From CAYFSC01 sp964345695 (GTDB lineage: Bacteria > Bacteroidota > Rhodothermia > Rhodothermales > Salinibacteraceae), in NCBI GenBank assembly GCA_964345695.1, contig CAYFSC010000049.1, positions 1-17,528 of the forward strand: DNA of 17,528 nt, given 5' to 3'. The position numbers were made by a program, and so were the translations under genes. The notes below the pieces were generated by a model. The model worked only from the letters and a program-made list of their open reading frames with translations, had not been told where the DNA came from and did not search any database. Numbering within the stretch: the first letter of the stretch is position 1; every line of letters begins with the position of its first letter. Of the stretch, positions 15,435 to 17,528 are shown in pieces.

Positions 15435-15446
15435 CAGTCATGACTG
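15435..15446. promoter_or_regulatory. Perfect 12-bp palindrome, candidate operator of the PYP cluster
   Basis: CAGTCATGACTG is its own reverse complement and lies 55-66 bp upstream of the first PYP-cluster ATG. It abuts the candidate -7 element at 15446-15453 and would cover the expected transcription start. This is where a dimeric repressor would be expected to bind. A half-site-like cagtca also occurs near 10540, upstream of the ligase gene. Function is inferred from position and symmetry only. Confidence 0.35.
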
Positions 15447-15477
15447 TAAGGTAACACTCACGGACACGGGGCCCAAA
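15446..15477 (-). promoter_or_regulatory. Candidate Bacteroidota-type promoter of the PYP cluster
   Basis: On the minus strand TTTG (15477-15474) and TACCTTAC (15453-15446) are 20 bp apart. This compares with the Bacteroidota consensus TTTG and TAnnTTTG; the second element misses two of six defined bases. The predicted start would be near 15440, inside the 12-bp palindrome, with a leader of about 60 bases. Confidence 0.25.
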
Positions 15478-15723
15478 CGTTCGAGAGGGATTCCTGCAAA
15501 ACCCCACGAACTCGCCGCTCGCACCGCGCTACCGAAGTCGGCGTCCGTCAGGTTCAGTGCCTTTGAAGCCTGTCCCCCCGGCAGGATGTGTAACCAAGTC
15601 GGTATGAACCTGGGCTGGAGGGCATTGACAGAATCCCTCCGATGGTGCAGAGGTACAGACGATCTGAACACATCGCGCGAGTGAAAAGGCCCTTCCGGGC
15701 CGGTTGTTGGAAACCAAGTTGCA

Positions 15724-16260
15724 ATGGCCTCTCAAAATACGCAGGAAACCGCTTCACACCCCGACGCCTCGGTCCGTTCCTCGGCGGCAGAATCCCTCCA
15801 GAACCCGGATGCGGACGACGCGCCCGAGGGTCCAGACTCCGACCAAGAGCGGCTCCAGGCCGTGCATGCGGTCATCCGGCAGTTGCTCCTCGATGGTCTG
15901 GACGAAGCGTGGGACGAAGTGTTGGACAGCTGGACGCAGGCTACCCCGACCGAGCGACGGGCCGTTCGGGCGTACGTCTCAGGCCTGCGCAACCGCGTGG
16001 CGAAAAGCCTGCTCGACATCCGCGACATGGACGAGTTGGAATACAGCATCGCCATCCAGTACATCGAGCTTCGCTGCCACTGGACGATGCTGAACACACG
16101 GATCCAGAACCAGACCGCCGATGGTCGCCCCGACGAGCGTCTGCTCTATCGGGCCACGTGCGTCAGTCAGATCGTCGATGCGCTCGAGTCTCTGCTGCCG
16201 TCGGATTCCATCGATCGCCTGTCAGGCTTCGTGGCGGAACCTTTGCGCCACGCGGACTGA
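15724..16260 (+). CDS. Small helical protein of unknown function, divergent from the PYP cluster
   Basis: A 178-residue soluble protein with no signal peptide. The first 40 residues are Ser/Asp/Glu/Ala-rich and probably disordered. The rest looks all-helical, with segments such as LQAVHAVIRQLLLDGLDEAW, RRAVRAYVSGLRNRVAKSLL, ELEYSIAIQYIELRCHWTML and VSQIVDALESLLP. I do not recognise a family. The ATG at 15724 is the first in frame and lies 343 bp from the first gene of the PYP cluster, transcribed in the opposite direction, so the two may share regulation. It converges on ypdA with 100 bp between the stop codons; a weak stem (16342-16348 with 16355-16361, one mismatch) lies in that gap without a T-run. 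Codon use and acidic tail fit the neighbours, so it is probably a native gene. Confidence 0.8.
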   Translation: MASQNTQETASHPDASVRSSAAESLQNPDADDAPEGPDSDQERLQAVHAVIRQLLLDGLDEAWDEVLDSWTQATPTERRAVRAYVSGLRNRVAKSLLDIRDMDELEYSIAIQYIELRCHWTMLNTRIQNQTADGRPDERLLYRATCVSQIVDALESLLPSDSIDRLSGFVAEPLRHAD

Positions 16261-16360
16261 GCGAGTTTGGTGCAAAACGCCCTTCCAGTTCGCCCTGAAA
16301 CAGACAGGGGGGACTCTTCGCCAGGCGCACATCCTTGTGGAGAACCCGGTGTGACGGGCT

Positions 16361-17347
16361 CTACGCAGGCGTGGCCTCGGCAGACAGGGTTTGCGCAATG
16401 TGGTCCATAATCTTGGCAGCGTGGAAGCGGCCATTCTCGATGAACCAGCGGCTGGTGTTGCAGCCTCCGCAGATCGTGCCCGCCAGGTACACGCCCGCAC
16501 GGTTCGTCTCGAAGGTTTCGCCCTCTTCATCGTGCACAGGTGTGCGGGCCGCGTCCTCGCGCACGGCAATGCCCAGCGCCTCAATCAGCGTGTAGTTGGG
16601 TTTGTAGCCCGTCATGGCGAGCACGAAGTCGTTCGCGATCTCGCTCGTACCGTCGGGCGTGTCGAGGAGAAGAGAGTCGGGCGTGACGGCCCGGACCTCG
16701 GTGTTGAAGTGAGCGGCGATGGAGCCTTCCTCGATCCGATTCTCCAAATCCGGGCGAATCCAGTACTTGACGCCATCGTCGAGCGCCCCATCGCGGACGA
16801 TCAGTGTGACGTTGGCGTCGTGTCGGTAGCAGGCCAGCGCCGCTTTGGCTGCCGAGTTGGCCCCGCCGATGATCGCGACATCGGTGAGGGCATACGGATA
16901 CGGCTCCTTAAAGTAATGGCGGACTTTCTCCAGGTCTTCGCCAGGGATGTCCATGCGGTTGGGAATGTCGTAGAATCCGGTCGCCACAACGACCTTGCGA
17001 GCCGCGTGCGAACCATTCTCGGTAAGGACCTGATACTCTCCGTCGTGCCCACGGAGGCCGGTCACCGGCTCGTACAAACGGAGGTCAAGATCCTCGGCCA
17101 CGGCGACGCGCCGGTAATAGTCGAGCGCATCCTCGCGGGTGGGCTTGTAGTCGCGCGTCGAGAACGGGTAGCCCCCGATCTCCAGCAGTTCAGGCGTGGA
17201 GAAAAACTCCATCTGCGTGGGGTATCCGATCAGGGAGTTGCAGAGCGCGCCTTTGTCGATCAAAAGCGCGTCGAGGTCGCGCCGGTTGGCTTCGATGCCA
17301 CAGGCGAGCCCGACGGGTCCAGCACCGATGACGATGAGGTCGCGCAT
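16361..17347 (-). CDS. ypdA: YpdA-type FAD/NAD(P)H oxidoreductase (putative bacillithiol-disulfide reductase)
   Basis: A 328-residue flavoprotein of the two-Rossmann-fold family. FAD site: GAGPVG (8-13). NAD(P)H site: GGANSA (161-166), within a second GxGxxA/G-type fold. Typical YpdA blocks are YPTQMEFFSTPELLEIGG (42-59), ATGFYDIPN (122-130), GEDLEKVRHYFKEPYPY (136-152), NDFVLAMTGY (239-248) and FIENGRFHAAKI (302-313). In Bacillales YpdA (Bdr), thought to reduce bacillithiol disulfide, the active-site Cys lies in GGGPCG; here that position is Val12. Instead TICGGCNTS (291-299) gives a CxxC (Cys293, Cys296) near the isoalloxazine-side C-terminus. ATG at 17347 was preferred over a TTG six codons upstream. 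Its neighbours give no functional link. Substrate is therefore uncertain; a thiol/disulfide reductase role fits, and bacillithiol is made by many Bacteroidota. Confidence 0.85.
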   Translation of the reverse strand: MRDLIVIGAGPVGLACGIEANRRDLDALLIDKGALCNSLIGYPTQMEFFSTPELLEIGGYPFSTRDYKPTREDALDYYRRVAVAEDLDLRLYEPVTGLRGHDGEYQVLTENGSHAARKVVVATGFYDIPNRMDIPGEDLEKVRHYFKEPYPYALTDVAIIGGANSAAKAALACYRHDANVTLIVRDGALDDGVKYWIRPDLENRIEEGSIAAHFNTEVRAVTPDSLLLDTPDGTSEIANDFVLAMTGYKPNYTLIEALGIAVREDAARTPVHDEEGETFETNRAGVYLAGTICGGCNTSRWFIENGRFHAAKIMDHIAQTLSAEATPA

Positions 17348-17528
17348 GAGTAGGGAAAAGGGCAAATGTCAGGTCACAGTATCATTCACACAGACAAACC
17401 TGTGGTTGCGCACGGCAGTTTCGCGATTCCCGGGGCCCAAGGTGAGGGAAGAACGAAAACGTCGCACTCGAAGGGACCGCGCCAGTGGAGCGGGAAGGAG
17501 AAAGATCTCATTCAACCAAAATTCTTAT
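17348..17528. other. Upstream region of ypdA, no gene seen
   Basis: The last 181 bp hold no supported open frame. A short inverted pair (cacag / ctgtg, near 17380-17395) lies within 60 bp upstream of the ypdA ATG and could be an operator, but it is short. I found no clear promoter. Confidence 0.3.

Larger units (their letters stand above)
15381..15723. other. Divergent regulatory region of the PYP cluster
   Basis: This 343-bp stretch separates the first PYP-cluster gene (minus) from the small helical-protein gene (plus). It holds the palindrome and candidate promoter listed separately. It also contains a short GC hairpin (15688-15692 with 15697-15701) followed on the minus strand by TTTT, which could stop read-through from the ypdA side, and a plus-strand TTGACA at 15625-15630 that lacks a fitting -10 box. 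Small open frames inside it, such as 15438-15671 on the minus strand, show nothing that supports a gene. Confidence 0.4.

Noticed and set aside
15625..15653. TTGACA at 15625 as a sigma-70 promoter for the small helical gene
   Set aside because: No -10-like hexamer at 16-18 bp downstream (CAGAGG at 17 bp).
15438..15671. Possible 77-residue minus-strand gene upstream of the PYP cluster
   Set aside because: It lies across the promoter-like region and shows no conserved features.

Overview
The window looks like a chromosomal segment of a high-GC, probably salt-adapted member of the Bacteroidota in or near the Rhodothermia (Salinibacter and relatives). The reasons are the GC-rich codons, acidic Asp/Glu-rich linkers, few clear Shine-Dalgarno sites, a YpdA-type (bacillithiol-linked) reductase, and photoactive yellow protein (PYP) genes, which are known from Salinibacter. 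This placement is inference; there is no rRNA or other marker in the window. I see no mobile element, tRNA, rRNA or CRISPR array.

Layout. Left part (1-4410, all minus strand): the 5' end of an unidentified membrane or exported protein, a Nudix hydrolase of the CoA-pyrophosphatase type, an Hsp20 chaperone with a strong intrinsic terminator, then fumarylacetoacetase preceded by a conserved gene of unknown function, probably a two-gene tyrosine-catabolism unit. Middle (4764-8411, plus strand): a TPR lipoprotein, a PLP-dependent cystathionine gamma-synthase/lyase and a small unknown lipoprotein, the last two separated by a palindrome-rich non-coding stretch.

The most interesting part is 8464-15380 (minus strand), a five-gene probable operon built around PYP. 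In order of transcription it encodes a 683-residue repeat/coiled-coil protein ending in a PYP-like domain without the chromophore cysteine; a 188-residue PYP with all main chromophore-pocket residues and an acidic N-terminal extension; a 689-residue repeat/coiled-coil protein ending in two PYP-family domains, the first without the cysteine and the second with it; an AMP-forming acyl-CoA ligase that fits the p-coumarate:CoA ligase step of chromophore supply; and a DUF427 protein. Both long proteins carry divergent copies of the same short repeat (consensus about hGVDSxxEA...QLxxLYxER). The cluster therefore combines chromophore activation, a soluble photoreceptor, and two scaffold-like proteins carrying a mix of potentially light-sensing and 'blind' PYP domains. 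I know of no described system with this arrangement. No tyrosine ammonia-lyase gene is in the window, so the source of p-coumarate must lie elsewhere.

Right part: a small helical protein of unknown function is divergent from the PYP operon; the shared 343-bp region holds a perfect 12-bp palindrome next to a weak Bacteroidota-like promoter. A YpdA-type FAD/NAD(P)H reductase follows on the minus strand, with a Val where the Bacillales proteins have their active-site Cys and a C-terminal CGGC motif instead.
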